Assembly (NCBI GenBank): GCA_034434335.1
Contig: DAOTZS010000093.1
Coordinates: forward strand, 1-21,626
Source of the DNA: DAOTZS01 sp034434335
GTDB lineage: Bacteria > Chloroflexota > Anaerolineae > CG2-30-64-16
DNA length: 21,626 bases
Direction: 5' to 3'
Shown here: piece after piece, positions 1 to 7,228 of the stretch
Numbering within the stretch: position 1 is the stretch's first letter
Layout of the letters: the number at the start of each line of letters is the position of its first letter
Notes under the pieces: model-generated
Seen by the model: only the letters and a program-made list of their open reading frames with translations
What the model was told of the DNA's origin: nothing
Databases searched by the model: none
Position numbers and translations under genes: made by a program

Positions 1-309
1 TTCCGTGGCAAGATCGTAAGCCTGGCGGCGCTCCTGTTCGGTGATATACTTGCGATCAAGCGCCAAGTAGAGTTCTGACTGAACCTCGCTAACCGATCGC
101 CGAGAAATCTTCAAAAATCGGATGAACTCCAGGTCGGTGCCCGAGTCGAAGCCTTCTGCAATGTTATGCATCACCGAACCTGCTGCATCGCGCACCTGCT
201 CACGTAGTCAGAAGTCCTTGGCAAATAGGCCCGTCAGGTCATAGATGAGATTTGCCAGTTGGCGAGCCTTCTGCCAACACTGCAAATCCTCAAATCGTTG
301 CACCTTCAT
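1..309 (-). pseudogene. Four-helix-bundle (S23/IVP family) protein gene, nonsense-disrupted and cut by the window edge
   Basis: Read from the ATG at 309, 103 codons run in one frame to base 1 with a single interruption, a TGA at 210-208 (codon 34). The conceptual protein begins MKVQRFEDLQCWQKARQLAN and later reads NIAEGFDSGTDLEFIRFLKI and SEVQSELYLALDRKYI. These are the signature segments of the small four-helix-bundle family first found in 23S rRNA intervening sequences; members are usually about 115-125 residues. The stop falls in KDF-stop-LREQ, where relatives commonly have Gly, so one GGA-to-TGA change explains it. The role of the family is unclear. Residues after the stop remain family-like, so the lesion looks recent. 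The 3' end lies outside the window. The family call is firm. The pseudogene call assumes the TGA is not a sequencing error. Confidence 0.8.
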
Positions 310-340
310 CGCCACCGTCCTTGCCTTGATCAACCGCTAG

Positions 341-388
341 ACTATCCAACTATGCGACTATCCGACTACGCGACTATCCGACTACTCC
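341..388. repeat. Tandem 8-bp repeat array (consensus ACTATCCG) overlapping the pyrB stop codon
   Basis: Six head-to-tail 8-bp units fill these bases: ACTATCCA, ACTATGCG, ACTATCCG, ACTACGCG, ACTATCCG, ACTACTCC. They can also be read as three 16-bp units. On the transcribed (minus) strand the array reads as repeated AGTCGGAT and contains TAG triplets. The last unit contains the pyrB stop codon (384-382). The array lies between pyrB and the broken S23-family gene, whose start codon is 32 bp away. No function can be read from the sequence. Confidence 0.8.
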
Positions 389-1335
389 ACTGCCCCCAAC
401 ACCAATGCCAAGAGCGCCATGCGCACCACCACGCCGTTGAACGCCTCCTGCCAGTAGCGCGACCAGCGGGTGATGTCCACGTCGGTGGGGATCTCGTCCA
501 TGCGCGGCAAGGAGTGCAGCAGGATAGCATCCGATTTGGCCTTGGTCTCCAGCAGCTCGCGCGTGATCTTGTAGTTGGCGGGGGTCAGGCCCACCTCGCC
601 CCTGCGCTCATCGCGTGCTTTGGTGTAGTCGGGCTGGACCACCGGTTCGACCAGGATGACGTCGGCGTCGGCGATGGCCTGTTCCACGTGCTCAGCCTCG
701 CGAAAGTTGAGGCTGTACTGCTTCAACTCGGCCTTAAACTCGGGCTGGAGCGACATCTCCGGCGGGGCCACAAAGGTGATGGGGCAGTCGAACTGGGTGA
801 GGGCGTAGGCCAGGGAGTGCATGGTGCGCATGCGCATGTCGCCCACAGCCAGCCACTTCAGGCCGTCAATGCGGCCCTTCTCGCGCAACACCGTATACAG
901 GTCGGTGAGGATCTGGGTGGGGTGCTCGCCCCAGCCATCGCCGCCGTTGATGACCGGCACGCTGGCCCATTTGGCCGCCTCGTGCGGCGCGCCCTGCTGG
1001 AAGTGGCGCATAACGATCACGTCGCCGTAGAACTCCAGCATCTTGACCGTATCCTTGATGGACTCCTGATACCAGTCGCCGGCGCGGGTCATCTTGGGGT
1101 CTGAGAAACCACAGACGTGGCCACCCAGGCGGTGCATGGCGGCCTCGTGCGCCAGCCGGGTGCGGGTGGAGGGTTGATAGAAGGCAGTGACGAGGGTTTT
1201 CTCCTTCAGCATGTCCACGTTGCGCCGGCTGCGCGCGATCGGTTCCATGGTCTGGGCCACCTCGAAGACATGGAAGAACTCATTGCGTTCGAAATCCTTG
1301 AGCGACAGGATGTCGCGGCCCATGAAGCTACGCAT
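382..1335 (-). CDS. pyrB: Aspartate carbamoyltransferase, catalytic chain (divergent)
   Basis: This 317-residue protein should transfer the carbamoyl group from carbamoyl phosphate to L-aspartate, the committed step of pyrimidine synthesis in the cytoplasm. Visible signatures are the carbamoyl-phosphate loop PSTRTR (residues 55-60), a MRH segment (109-111), GEHPTQ (136-141), GDMRMRTMHSLA (165-176), HSLPR (274-278) and the C-terminal FNGVVVRMALLALVLG. The length fits the catalytic chain. Several positions differ from the common enzymes: FYQPSTRTR instead of FxEPSTRTR, and HSLPR instead of HPLPR. This points to a divergent clade; a related transcarbamylase is the alternative. The ATG at 1335 is favoured by GGAGGAGA about 8 nt upstream; a later in-frame ATG at 1323 lacks this. 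The gene follows the gntR gene by 78 bp on the same strand, and no regulatory chain gene (pyrI) is present. Confidence 0.88.
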   Translation of the reverse strand: MRSFMGRDILSLKDFERNEFFHVFEVAQTMEPIARSRRNVDMLKEKTLVTAFYQPSTRTRLAHEAAMHRLGGHVCGFSDPKMTRAGDWYQESIKDTVKMLEFYGDVIVMRHFQQGAPHEAAKWASVPVINGGDGWGEHPTQILTDLYTVLREKGRIDGLKWLAVGDMRMRTMHSLAYALTQFDCPITFVAPPEMSLQPEFKAELKQYSLNFREAEHVEQAIADADVILVEPVVQPDYTKARDERRGEVGLTPANYKITRELLETKAKSDAILLHSLPRMDEIPTDVDITRWSRYWQEAFNGVVVRMALLALVLGAVE

Positions 1336-1387
1336 CGGTATACTCTCCTCCGGAATATGGAATGTTTTGCGCTATGTGTATACGTAG

Positions 1388-1405
1388 GGCAGGCTTCAGC
1401 CTGCC
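1388..1405. repeat. Short palindromic hairpin GGCAGGCTTCAGCCTGCC between gntR and pyrB
   Basis: An 8-bp perfect stem with a 2-nt centre (or 7 bp with a TTCA loop) is preceded by GTAG. No T-run follows on the pyrB-coding strand, so it does not look like an intrinsic terminator. Its start, GTAGGGCAGGCT, resembles that of the hairpin at 7021-7067 (GTAGCGCAGGCT), which suggests a dispersed REP-like family. Confidence 0.65.
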
Positions 1406-1413
1406 AATAGTAC

Positions 1414-2187
1414 TCAGCCAATCCTCCTGACCACGTGAAACCGGAAATAGCCAGGCACAAAATAGCTGATGGAATAGTCGGCCACATCTCCATCCTGGGT
1501 GAAGAGCTGGGCTTCCAGGCGGAGCAACGCCGCGCCGCGCGGCACGTGCAGGGCTCGCGCCAGCGCCGCGTCGGCGGCCTCAGCCATCAGCTCAGTGCGG
1601 GAGTGGGAGAGCGCCGGCCGGCCACGGGCCAGCAGAAAGTCAAGCACCGAGCCGTGGAACTCAATCCCTCCCACGGCCGCGGGATTCTGCAGGTCGGCGG
1701 CCCGCAGATAGCGTAGGGGCACCACATCGGTCAGGTGGGCCACCCGCTGGCCGTCGGCCATCATGACCCGGGTCACCACGGTGACGGTCATCTCTGCTGT
1801 CAGGTTCAGCCCCATTAGCTCACGCGGGGTCGCCGGCCGCTCGACAATGGTGGCCTCCTCCATGTGGGTGTGGAGGCCGCGGCGCTCGGCCATGCGATCC
1901 AGGCTCTCCAGCACCTCCAGGCCAGCTTCGATCACCGGCTGGCGCACAGCCACAAAGGTGCCCACACCGTGCCGACGCACGATGATGCCCTCTTCTTCAA
2001 GCTGCCGCAGCGCCTCACGCAGGGTGGGGCGGGAAATGCCCAGGCGCCGAGACAACTCGACCTCCGAAGGCAAGCGATCCCCTACAGCATAGCCCCCGTG
2101 CTGCACCAGGTTGCGCAGCGCCTCGCTGGCCTGGGCGTATAATGGACGCTGATCAGTGCGCACGCGCAGTGAAACGGGAGAGTTCAT
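1414..2187 (-). CDS. GntR-family transcriptional regulator, HutC/UTRA type
   Basis: This 257-residue protein is a one-component repressor or activator. Residues about 15-80 form the winged helix of the GntR family, with the typical GDRLPSEVELSRRLGISRPT and TLREALRQLEEEGII segments. Residues about 100-250 match a UTRA effector-binding domain, ending with SISYFVPGYFRFHVVRR. UTRA domains bind small ligands such as sugars, amines or histidine-pathway compounds; the ligand here cannot be told. A GGGGGG tract 5 nt before the ATG at 2187 serves as ribosome-binding site. A 15-bp palindrome lies about 50 bp upstream, so autoregulation is likely. The gene is first in a unit with pyrB, which suggests, but does not show, that it controls pyrB. 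Confidence 0.88.
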   Translation of the reverse strand: MNSPVSLRVRTDQRPLYAQASEALRNLVQHGGYAVGDRLPSEVELSRRLGISRPTLREALRQLEEEGIIVRRHGVGTFVAVRQPVIEAGLEVLESLDRMAERRGLHTHMEEATIVERPATPRELMGLNLTAEMTVTVVTRVMMADGQRVAHLTDVVPLRYLRAADLQNPAAVGGIEFHGSVLDFLLARGRPALSHSRTELMAEAADAALARALHVPRGAALLRLEAQLFTQDGDVADYSISYFVPGYFRFHVVRRIG

Positions 2188-2236
2188 CCAAGCCCCCCAG
2201 GGGACTGATACCGGTCACAGCCTTACCATTGTTGTA

Positions 2237-2251
2237 AGAGGTCTGACCTCT
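2237..2251. promoter_or_regulatory. Candidate operator of the GntR regulator, AGAGGTCTGACCTCT
   Basis: This is a perfect 15-bp palindrome with a central T (AGAGGTC-T-GACCTCT). It lies between the upstream terminator and the gntR start codon at 2187. Its core GGTCNGACC resembles GntR-superfamily operators, and the position fits autoregulation. No convincing -35/-10 pair was found around it, so the promoter itself is not placed. Confidence 0.55.
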
Positions 2252-2258
2252 CCGGCCC

Positions 2259-2287
2259 AAAAAACAGGGCACCCACCGGTGCCCTGT
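2259..2287 (-). terminator. Intrinsic terminator of the nifJ / DHODH-like unit
   Basis: On the minus strand a 10-bp perfect stem (ACAGGGCACC / GGTGCCCTGT) with a 4-nt loop runs directly into six T residues. It begins 13 bp past the TAG of the DHODH-like gene. Stem, loop and T-run all fit a strong rho-independent terminator, which separates this unit from the gntR-pyrB unit downstream. Confidence 0.92.
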
Positions 2288-2300
2288 TATGATACTACAA

Positions 2301-3293
2301 CTATCGCCAGCTCCCCAAAACCTTCATGTAATTGGCGCGCTCGAACGCGGCTGGCTCAGCCACCTTGCGCTGGCTGAGAGCACCCTTCATCTGCGCCACC
2401 GACTCGTACTCGTGCTCCTCCATCCAGCGCCTGACCCCCTCGACCAGCTCTGTGATAGCCCCCACCCCGCGCTTCAGCAGCACCGAGGCCACATTGGCGA
2501 TATCCGCGCCGGCCATCACTGCCTTGACCACGTCTTCTGGGGTGTGGATGCCGGTACTCAGGGCCAAAGACGCCCGCACCCGGCCGTACAGAATGGCAAT
2601 CCAACGCAGCGGCAGGCGCATTTCATCGGAGTCGCTCAGCACCAGATGGGGTGTGACAGTCAGTTCCTCCAGGTCGAAGTCGGGCTGGTAGAAGCGGTTG
2701 AAGAGCACCAACCCATTGGCGCCGGCCTGGTCGAGCCGCTGGACCATGTGGGGCAGGGAGCTGAAGAAGGGGCTGAGCTTCATCGCTACCGGGATCGTGA
2801 CGTTGGCCTTGACCTCCTTCAAGATGTCCAGATAAACCTGCTCGACAGCTTCGGCCGCCAGATCGGTCCGTGTGGTGACCATGTAAACGTTCAACTCCAG
2901 CGCGTCAGCACCGGCTTCCTCGATCAGTCTGGCGTAACGAGTCCAGCCCCCGGGTGTCACCCCGTTCAGGCTGCCAATGATGGGGATGTCCACCGCCGCT
3001 TTAGCCTCTCGGATCAGCTCCAGATAGCCATCGGGCCCCCGATTGTACTCGCTGGCCGAGGGGAAGTAGGTCAATGCCTCGGCGTAGCTGTATGAGCCTT
3101 GTTCCAGGAAGTGATGCATGGCCAGGGCTTCGATCTCGATCTGCTCCTCGAACAGCGAGTACATGGTCACCGCGGCCGCGCCGGCATCCTCCATCTGGCG
3201 GATGCCGGCTACGGTTTTCGAGAGCGGCGATGCCGACGGGACGATAGGGTTTTTCAGGGTAAGGCCCATGTAGGTCGTGGTGAGGTCGGTCAT
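2301..3293 (-). CDS. Dihydroorotate dehydrogenase-like FMN protein (nifJ-associated paralogue)
   Basis: This 330-residue TIM-barrel protein resembles class 1 dihydroorotate dehydrogenases: YMGLTLKNPIVPSASPLSK at the N terminus, GSLNGVTPGGW, AMKLSPFF with the FMN-contacting lysine, and LSTGIHTPEDVVKAVMAGAD near the phosphate-binding end. The loop that reads ELNLSCPN in class 1A enzymes here reads ELNVYMVT, so the catalytic cysteine is missing and true dihydroorotate oxidation is doubtful. Genes of this kind are often found beside nifJ in other bacteria; their reaction is not established. AAGGAA 8 nt upstream supports the ATG at 3293; a TTG at 3317, inside the end of nifJ, is a weaker choice. 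The gene starts 13 bp after nifJ and is surely co-transcribed with it. Confidence 0.85.
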   Translation of the reverse strand: MTDLTTTYMGLTLKNPIVPSASPLSKTVAGIRQMEDAGAAAVTMYSLFEEQIEIEALAMHHFLEQGSYSYAEALTYFPSASEYNRGPDGYLELIREAKAAVDIPIIGSLNGVTPGGWTRYARLIEEAGADALELNVYMVTTRTDLAAEAVEQVYLDILKEVKANVTIPVAMKLSPFFSSLPHMVQRLDQAGANGLVLFNRFYQPDFDLEELTVTPHLVLSDSDEMRLPLRWIAILYGRVRASLALSTGIHTPEDVVKAVMAGADIANVASVLLKRGVGAITELVEGVRRWMEEHEYESVAQMKGALSQRKVAEPAAFERANYMKVLGSWR

Positions 3294-3306
3294 AGAGTGC
3301 GTTCCT

Positions 3307-6300
3307 TTACTGCTCAAACTTCATCGCTGCCAGGTGTTCGTACTGCCGCCAGCGCATCAACACGTCTTGCTGAGCCAGCTCCAGCAACTTCTCCGCGCGC
3401 TCCTCGTCAGCCTGGACCAGCATGTTATAGCGCGTCTCGTTGTAGACGTAATCCTTGAGCGGGATCTTAGGCGCCTTGGAATCGAGGGTCAGGGGGTTCT
3501 GGCCCCGGGCAGCCAGCGCGGGGTTGTAGCGGTAGAGGGGCCAGGCGCCGCTGTCCACCGCCAGCTTCTGCTGGTTAAGCCCCTGCCTCATGTCAATCCC
3601 GTGCGCGATGCAGTGGCTGTAAGCGATGATCAGGCTGGGGCCAGGATAGGCCTCGGCCTCCAGGAAGGCACGCACAGTCTGGGCGTCATTGGCGCCCATG
3701 GCCACCTGGGCCACATATACATTGCCGTAGGTCATGAAGATCATGCCCAGGTCTTTCTTGGGCAGCGCCTTGCCGGCCGCCGCGAAGCGGGCTACCGCGG
3801 CGCGGGGAGTAGCCTTCGACGCCTGCCCACCTGTGTTGGAGTAGACCTGGGTGTCCAGCACCAGCACATTTACGTTGCGACCCGAGGCCAGCACATGATC
3901 CAGCCCACCGTAGCCGATATCATAGGCCCAGCCATCACCGCCGATGATCCACACCGAGCGCTTGACCAGGACGTCGGCGATGCTGAAAAGTTGCACGGCC
4001 CACGGCTCACCGATCTGCGCCAGCCGCTGCTTGAGCAGCGCTACCCGCGCCCGCTGGTCGGCAATCCCTTTCTCGGTGGACTGGTCGGCATTCAGCAGCT
4101 CTTCGGCCAGCCCATCGCCGATCGCGTCCCGGTGGCTATTGATCAGCTCGGCCGCGAACTCCAACTGCTTGTCCAGGGTCAGGCGGAACCCCAGGCCGAA
4201 CTCAGCGTTGTCTTCGAAGAGGCTGTTGGACCAGGCCGGGCCCCGCCCCTCTTTGTTCACCGCCCAGGGGGTGGTAGGCAGGTTGCCGCCGTAGATCGAG
4301 GAGCAGCCAGTGGCGTTGGCGATGATCGCCCGGTCGCCAAAGAGCTGACTGATCAGCTTGACGTAGGGGGTCTCGCCGCAGCCAGCACAGGCGCCGGAGA
4401 ACTCGAACAGGGGTTGTAAGAGCTGCGAGTTCTTGACGCTGTTCAACGGCAGCAGGGTGCGATCCAGTTCCGGCAGGTCGAGGAAGAAGGCGAAGTTCTC
4501 GCGCTCTGTGAAGCGGATCGGCAACTGCTCCACCATGTTGATCGCTTTGAGCCGGGGCTCGCTCTTGTTCTTGGCCGGGCAGGCCTCTACGCACAGGCCG
4601 CACCCGGTGCAGTCTTCGGGCGCCACCTGCACGGTGTACTTCATGCCGGGCAGTTCGCGGCTCTTATAATCCACCGACTTGAAGGTGGCCGGTGCGCCGG
4701 CCAGTGCTTCGGGCGGGTAAACCTTGGTGCGGATGGCCGCATGGGGGCACACAAACGCGCACTTGCCGCACTGGATGCAGACTGCCGGATCCCAGGACGG
4801 GATCTCCAGCGCGATGTTGCGCTTCTCCCAACGCGTTGTGGCAGTAGGCCAGGTGCCATCGGGCGTGAAGGCAGAGACGGGCAAAGTGTCGCCCAGGCCG
4901 GCCATGATCTTGGCGGTGACCGTCTGGACGAACTCCGGCGCTTCGGGAGGCACAATGGCGGGCATCTCGATCGTGCTGGTGACCTTATCCGGATATTTCA
5001 CCTCGTACAGATGAGCCAGGGCTTGATCCACCGCCGCAAAGTTGCGTTGCACCACGGCCTCGCCGCGTTTGCCGTAAGTGGCACGGATGGAAGCCTTGAT
5101 CTTGGCGATCGCCTCATCCCTGGGCAACACACCAGAGATGGCGAAGAAGCAGGTTTGCATGATGGTGTTAATGCGCACCCCCATGCCGGTGTCCCGCGCC
5201 ACCTTATAGGCGTCAATAACGTAGAATTTCACCTTCTTGTCTATGATCTGCTGCTGTAGCTGCCGCGGCAAGTGATCCCACACCTCGTCGGGGCCGTAGG
5301 GGCTGTTGAGCAGGAACACCGCGCCCGGCTCGGCCTTTTCCAGCAGGTTATAGCGCTCGGTGAATATCCACTGATGACAGGCAACGAAGTTGGCTTGCTG
5401 GATGAGATAGGGCGCATGGATGTCGCGCGGGCCAAAGCGCAGATGCGAGACGGTGGTGGCACCCGATTTCTTGGAGTCGTAGACGAAGTAACCCTGGGCA
5501 CTGTTGGGGGTCTCGGTGCCGATGATGCGGATGGAGTTGTGGTTGGCGCCCACCGTGCCATCCGCGCCCAGGCCATAGAACAGAGCACGCACCGTATCGG
5601 GTGCCTCGATGTTGAAGTCGGGGTCGTAGGCCAGGCTGGTGTGCGTCACGTCGTCGTGGATGCCGACCGTGAAGTGGTTCTTGGGGGCAGCCGCGGCCAT
5701 GTTGTCGAAGACGGCTTTACACATGGCTGGCGTGAACTCTTTGCTGGCCAAGCCGTAGCGGCCGCCCAACACCTGGACGTTCAGGCCCGCTTCAGCCACC
5801 GCGGTGACGAGATCCTGGTAGAGGGGCTCGCCGGCCGCGCCCGGTTCCTTGGTGCGGTCCAGGGCCGTGACCACGCGCGCCGTGGCCGGCAATGCCCGAG
5901 CAAAGTGGGCCACACTGAACGGCCGGAAGAGGCGCACCTTGATCAGGCCCACCTTCTCCCCACGGGCGACCAGGTGCTCTACCGTTTCGTGGGCCGTCTC
6001 AGCGGCCGAGCCCATCACCACTACCACCCGTTCGGCATCGGGCGCGCCCACGTAGTCGAAGAGGTGGTAATGCCGGCCGACGATGCTGGCAAACTTGTCC
6101 ATCTGCTCCTGCACAATGCCCGGGACGGCCAGGTAGTAAGGGTTGCACGCCTCGCGCGCCTGGAAGAAGACGTCAGGGTTCTGCGCTGTGCCCCGGATCA
6201 CCGGGCGCTCGGGGTTCAGGGCCCGCCGTCGGTGAGCCAGCACCAGTTCGTCGTCAATCATCGCCCGGATGTCCTCTTCGGTGAGCTCCTCCACCTTGCA

Positions 6301-6843
6301 CAGCTCATGGCTGGTGCGGAAGCCGTCGAAGAAGTGGACGAAGGGCACCCGGGCTTTGAGGGTAGAAGCCTGGGCGATGAGGGCCAGGTCCATCACCTCC
6401 TGGACGCTATTGCTGCACATCATGGCCCAGCCGGTCGAGCGGACGGCCATCACATCGCTGTGGTCGCCGAAGATGGACAGCGCATGGGTGGCCACTGTGC
6501 GGGCCGAGACGTGGAAGACCGTCGGGGTCAGCTCCCCGGCGATCTTGAACATGTTGGGTATCATCAGCAGCAGGCCCTGCGAGGCGGTAAAGGTCGTACA
6601 CAGGGCACCGGTCTGCAGCGCGCCGTGTACCGCGCCAGCCGCGCCACCTTCAGACTGCATCTCTACCACCAGGGGCACCGTGCCCCAGATGTTCTTCACC
6701 CCCTGCGCGCTCCAGGTGTCGGCCCATTCCCCCATGGGGCTGGAAGGCGTGATCGGATAGATGGCGATGACCTCATTGGTCTTATGCGCGATGTAGGCAG
6801 CAGCCTCATTGCCGTCAATCGTCACAGGACGTCGTACTGACAT
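3307..6843 (-). CDS. nifJ: Pyruvate:ferredoxin (flavodoxin) oxidoreductase, single-chain
   Basis: This 1178-residue enzyme converts pyruvate and CoA to acetyl-CoA and CO2 with reduction of ferredoxin or flavodoxin, in the cytoplasm of anaerobes. It can also run in reverse. All domains of the fused enzyme are present: the pyrimidine-binding domain starting with YPITPSSPMGEW (29-40), the CoA and linker region, an EKR-type segment ending in GVRINTIMQTCF, and two 4Fe-4S motifs (C689/C692/C695/C699 and C745/C748/C751/C755). The C-terminal TPP domain follows, with ACAGCGETPY (cluster cysteines C819 and C822), GDGWAYDIGYGG near 970 and QVYSNTGGQASK. Length is normal for the family. GGAGGA 5 nt upstream supports the ATG at 6843. 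It leads a two-gene unit with the DHODH-like gene. Confidence 0.97.
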   Translation of the reverse strand: MSVRRPVTIDGNEAAAYIAHKTNEVIAIYPITPSSPMGEWADTWSAQGVKNIWGTVPLVVEMQSEGGAAGAVHGALQTGALCTTFTASQGLLLMIPNMFKIAGELTPTVFHVSARTVATHALSIFGDHSDVMAVRSTGWAMMCSNSVQEVMDLALIAQASTLKARVPFVHFFDGFRTSHELCKVEELTEEDIRAMIDDELVLAHRRRALNPERPVIRGTAQNPDVFFQAREACNPYYLAVPGIVQEQMDKFASIVGRHYHLFDYVGAPDAERVVVVMGSAAETAHETVEHLVARGEKVGLIKVRLFRPFSVAHFARALPATARVVTALDRTKEPGAAGEPLYQDLVTAVAEAGLNVQVLGGRYGLASKEFTPAMCKAVFDNMAAAAPKNHFTVGIHDDVTHTSLAYDPDFNIEAPDTVRALFYGLGADGTVGANHNSIRIIGTETPNSAQGYFVYDSKKSGATTVSHLRFGPRDIHAPYLIQQANFVACHQWIFTERYNLLEKAEPGAVFLLNSPYGPDEVWDHLPRQLQQQIIDKKVKFYVIDAYKVARDTGMGVRINTIMQTCFFAISGVLPRDEAIAKIKASIRATYGKRGEAVVQRNFAAVDQALAHLYEVKYPDKVTSTIEMPAIVPPEAPEFVQTVTAKIMAGLGDTLPVSAFTPDGTWPTATTRWEKRNIALEIPSWDPAVCIQCGKCAFVCPHAAIRTKVYPPEALAGAPATFKSVDYKSRELPGMKYTVQVAPEDCTGCGLCVEACPAKNKSEPRLKAINMVEQLPIRFTERENFAFFLDLPELDRTLLPLNSVKNSQLLQPLFEFSGACAGCGETPYVKLISQLFGDRAIIANATGCSSIYGGNLPTTPWAVNKEGRGPAWSNSLFEDNAEFGLGFRLTLDKQLEFAAELINSHRDAIGDGLAEELLNADQSTEKGIADQRARVALLKQRLAQIGEPWAVQLFSIADVLVKRSVWIIGGDGWAYDIGYGGLDHVLASGRNVNVLVLDTQVYSNTGGQASKATPRAAVARFAAAGKALPKKDLGMIFMTYGNVYVAQVAMGANDAQTVRAFLEAEAYPGPSLIIAYSHCIAHGIDMRQGLNQQKLAVDSGAWPLYRYNPALAARGQNPLTLDSKAPKIPLKDYVYNETRYNMLVQADEERAEKLLELAQQDVLMRWRQYEHLAAMKFEQ

Positions 6844-6880
6844 TGTATCCTCCGCACAATACGCAAATACAAACAGATAT

Positions 6881-6984
6881 CAGGTTCACACTTTTGGCGG
6901 TCGCTAGAATTGCCGCCCAGGGCCCCCACCCCTCCCTCTGGCCCCTCCCTTCCCCCGCTCACCTTTGGCAAAAGTGTTAACCTG
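6881..6984. repeat. 16-bp inverted repeat pair flanking a G-rich tract upstream of nifJ
   Basis: CAGGTTCACACTTTTG (6881-6896) and CAAAAGTGTTAACCTG (6969-6984) are inverted copies with one mismatch, separated by 72 bp. The left arm lies about 40 bp before the nifJ start codon and the spacer is strongly strand-biased. No target duplication was seen, so a mobile origin is not supported. The pair could be a folded leader or a looping operator. It sits in the 385-bp nifJ/phospholipase-D spacer (6844-7228), which also holds the hairpin at 7021 and the promoter elements at 7173-7209. Confidence 0.6.
6923..6955 (-). other. G-quadruplex-prone tract in the nifJ upstream region
   Basis: On the minus strand, the coding strand for nifJ, runs of three to five G alternate with 1-5 nt spacers: GGGGG-AA-GGG-A-GGGG-CCAGA-GGG-A-GGGG-T-GGGGG. 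At least four G-runs meet the usual G4 pattern. The tract begins about 80 bp upstream of the nifJ ATG, so it lies in the promoter or the 5' leader. Folding and any regulatory role are inferred. Confidence 0.6.
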
Positions 6985-7020
6985 TTTTTGAACTATCCCC
7001 CGGATCGGTTTGCAGATAAC

Positions 7021-7067
7021 GTAGCGCAGGCTGTCAGTCTGCATGCAGGCCTGGCGGCCTGCGCTAC
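7021..7067. repeat. Palindromic intergenic repeat with GTAGCGCAGGC ends
   Basis: GTAGCGCAGGC at 7021-7031 and its exact inverse GCCTGCGCTAC at 7057-7067 enclose a further imperfect stem, so the 47 bp can fold into one long hairpin. No T-run follows on either strand. Its first bases resemble the hairpin at 1388-1405. It looks like a dispersed REP-type element rather than a terminator. Confidence 0.7.
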
Positions 7068-7172
7068 AGAGACATGCCATACCGATCTCAAAACTCGCCC
7101 GTGGACCCCCTGTCCAAGAAGAGCGCTGGCGAACCGCCACCGCGAAGCATAGCACCTGACAAAAGGAGAAGG

Positions 7173-7209
7173 TATGATAGGCATCATAGATAAGGGATTG
7201 GTGTATAAT
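7173..7209 (+). promoter_or_regulatory. Probable promoter with small palindrome for the phospholipase-D-like gene
   Basis: A perfect -10 hexamer TATAAT is at 7204-7209, 20 bp before the start codon at 7229. No good -35 hexamer is at 16-18 bp spacing. That place is occupied by the inverted repeat TATGAT-AGGC-ATCATA (7173-7188), a possible regulator site that could supply activation or repression. The -10 is seen; regulation is inferred. Confidence 0.5.
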
Positions 7210-7228
7210 TCCAGACGCGAGGTGGGGC

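Noticed and set aside
208..210. TGA in the S23-family gene read as an amino acid (Gly or Sec recoding)
   Set aside because: TGA is used as a normal stop elsewhere here (gntR regulator, first solute-binding protein), no SECIS-like context is evident, and the family has no selenocysteine.
341..388. CRISPR array
   Set aside because: Units are 8 bp head-to-tail with no spacers.
5272..6840. A 522-codon plus-strand frame opposite nifJ
   Set aside because: It is an antisense shadow of a strongly conserved enzyme in GC-rich DNA; its translation is His/Gly/Val-rich without recognisable domains.
6881..6984. Second MITE upstream of nifJ
   Set aside because: The arms are inverted repeats but no flanking target duplication was found and one mismatch is present.
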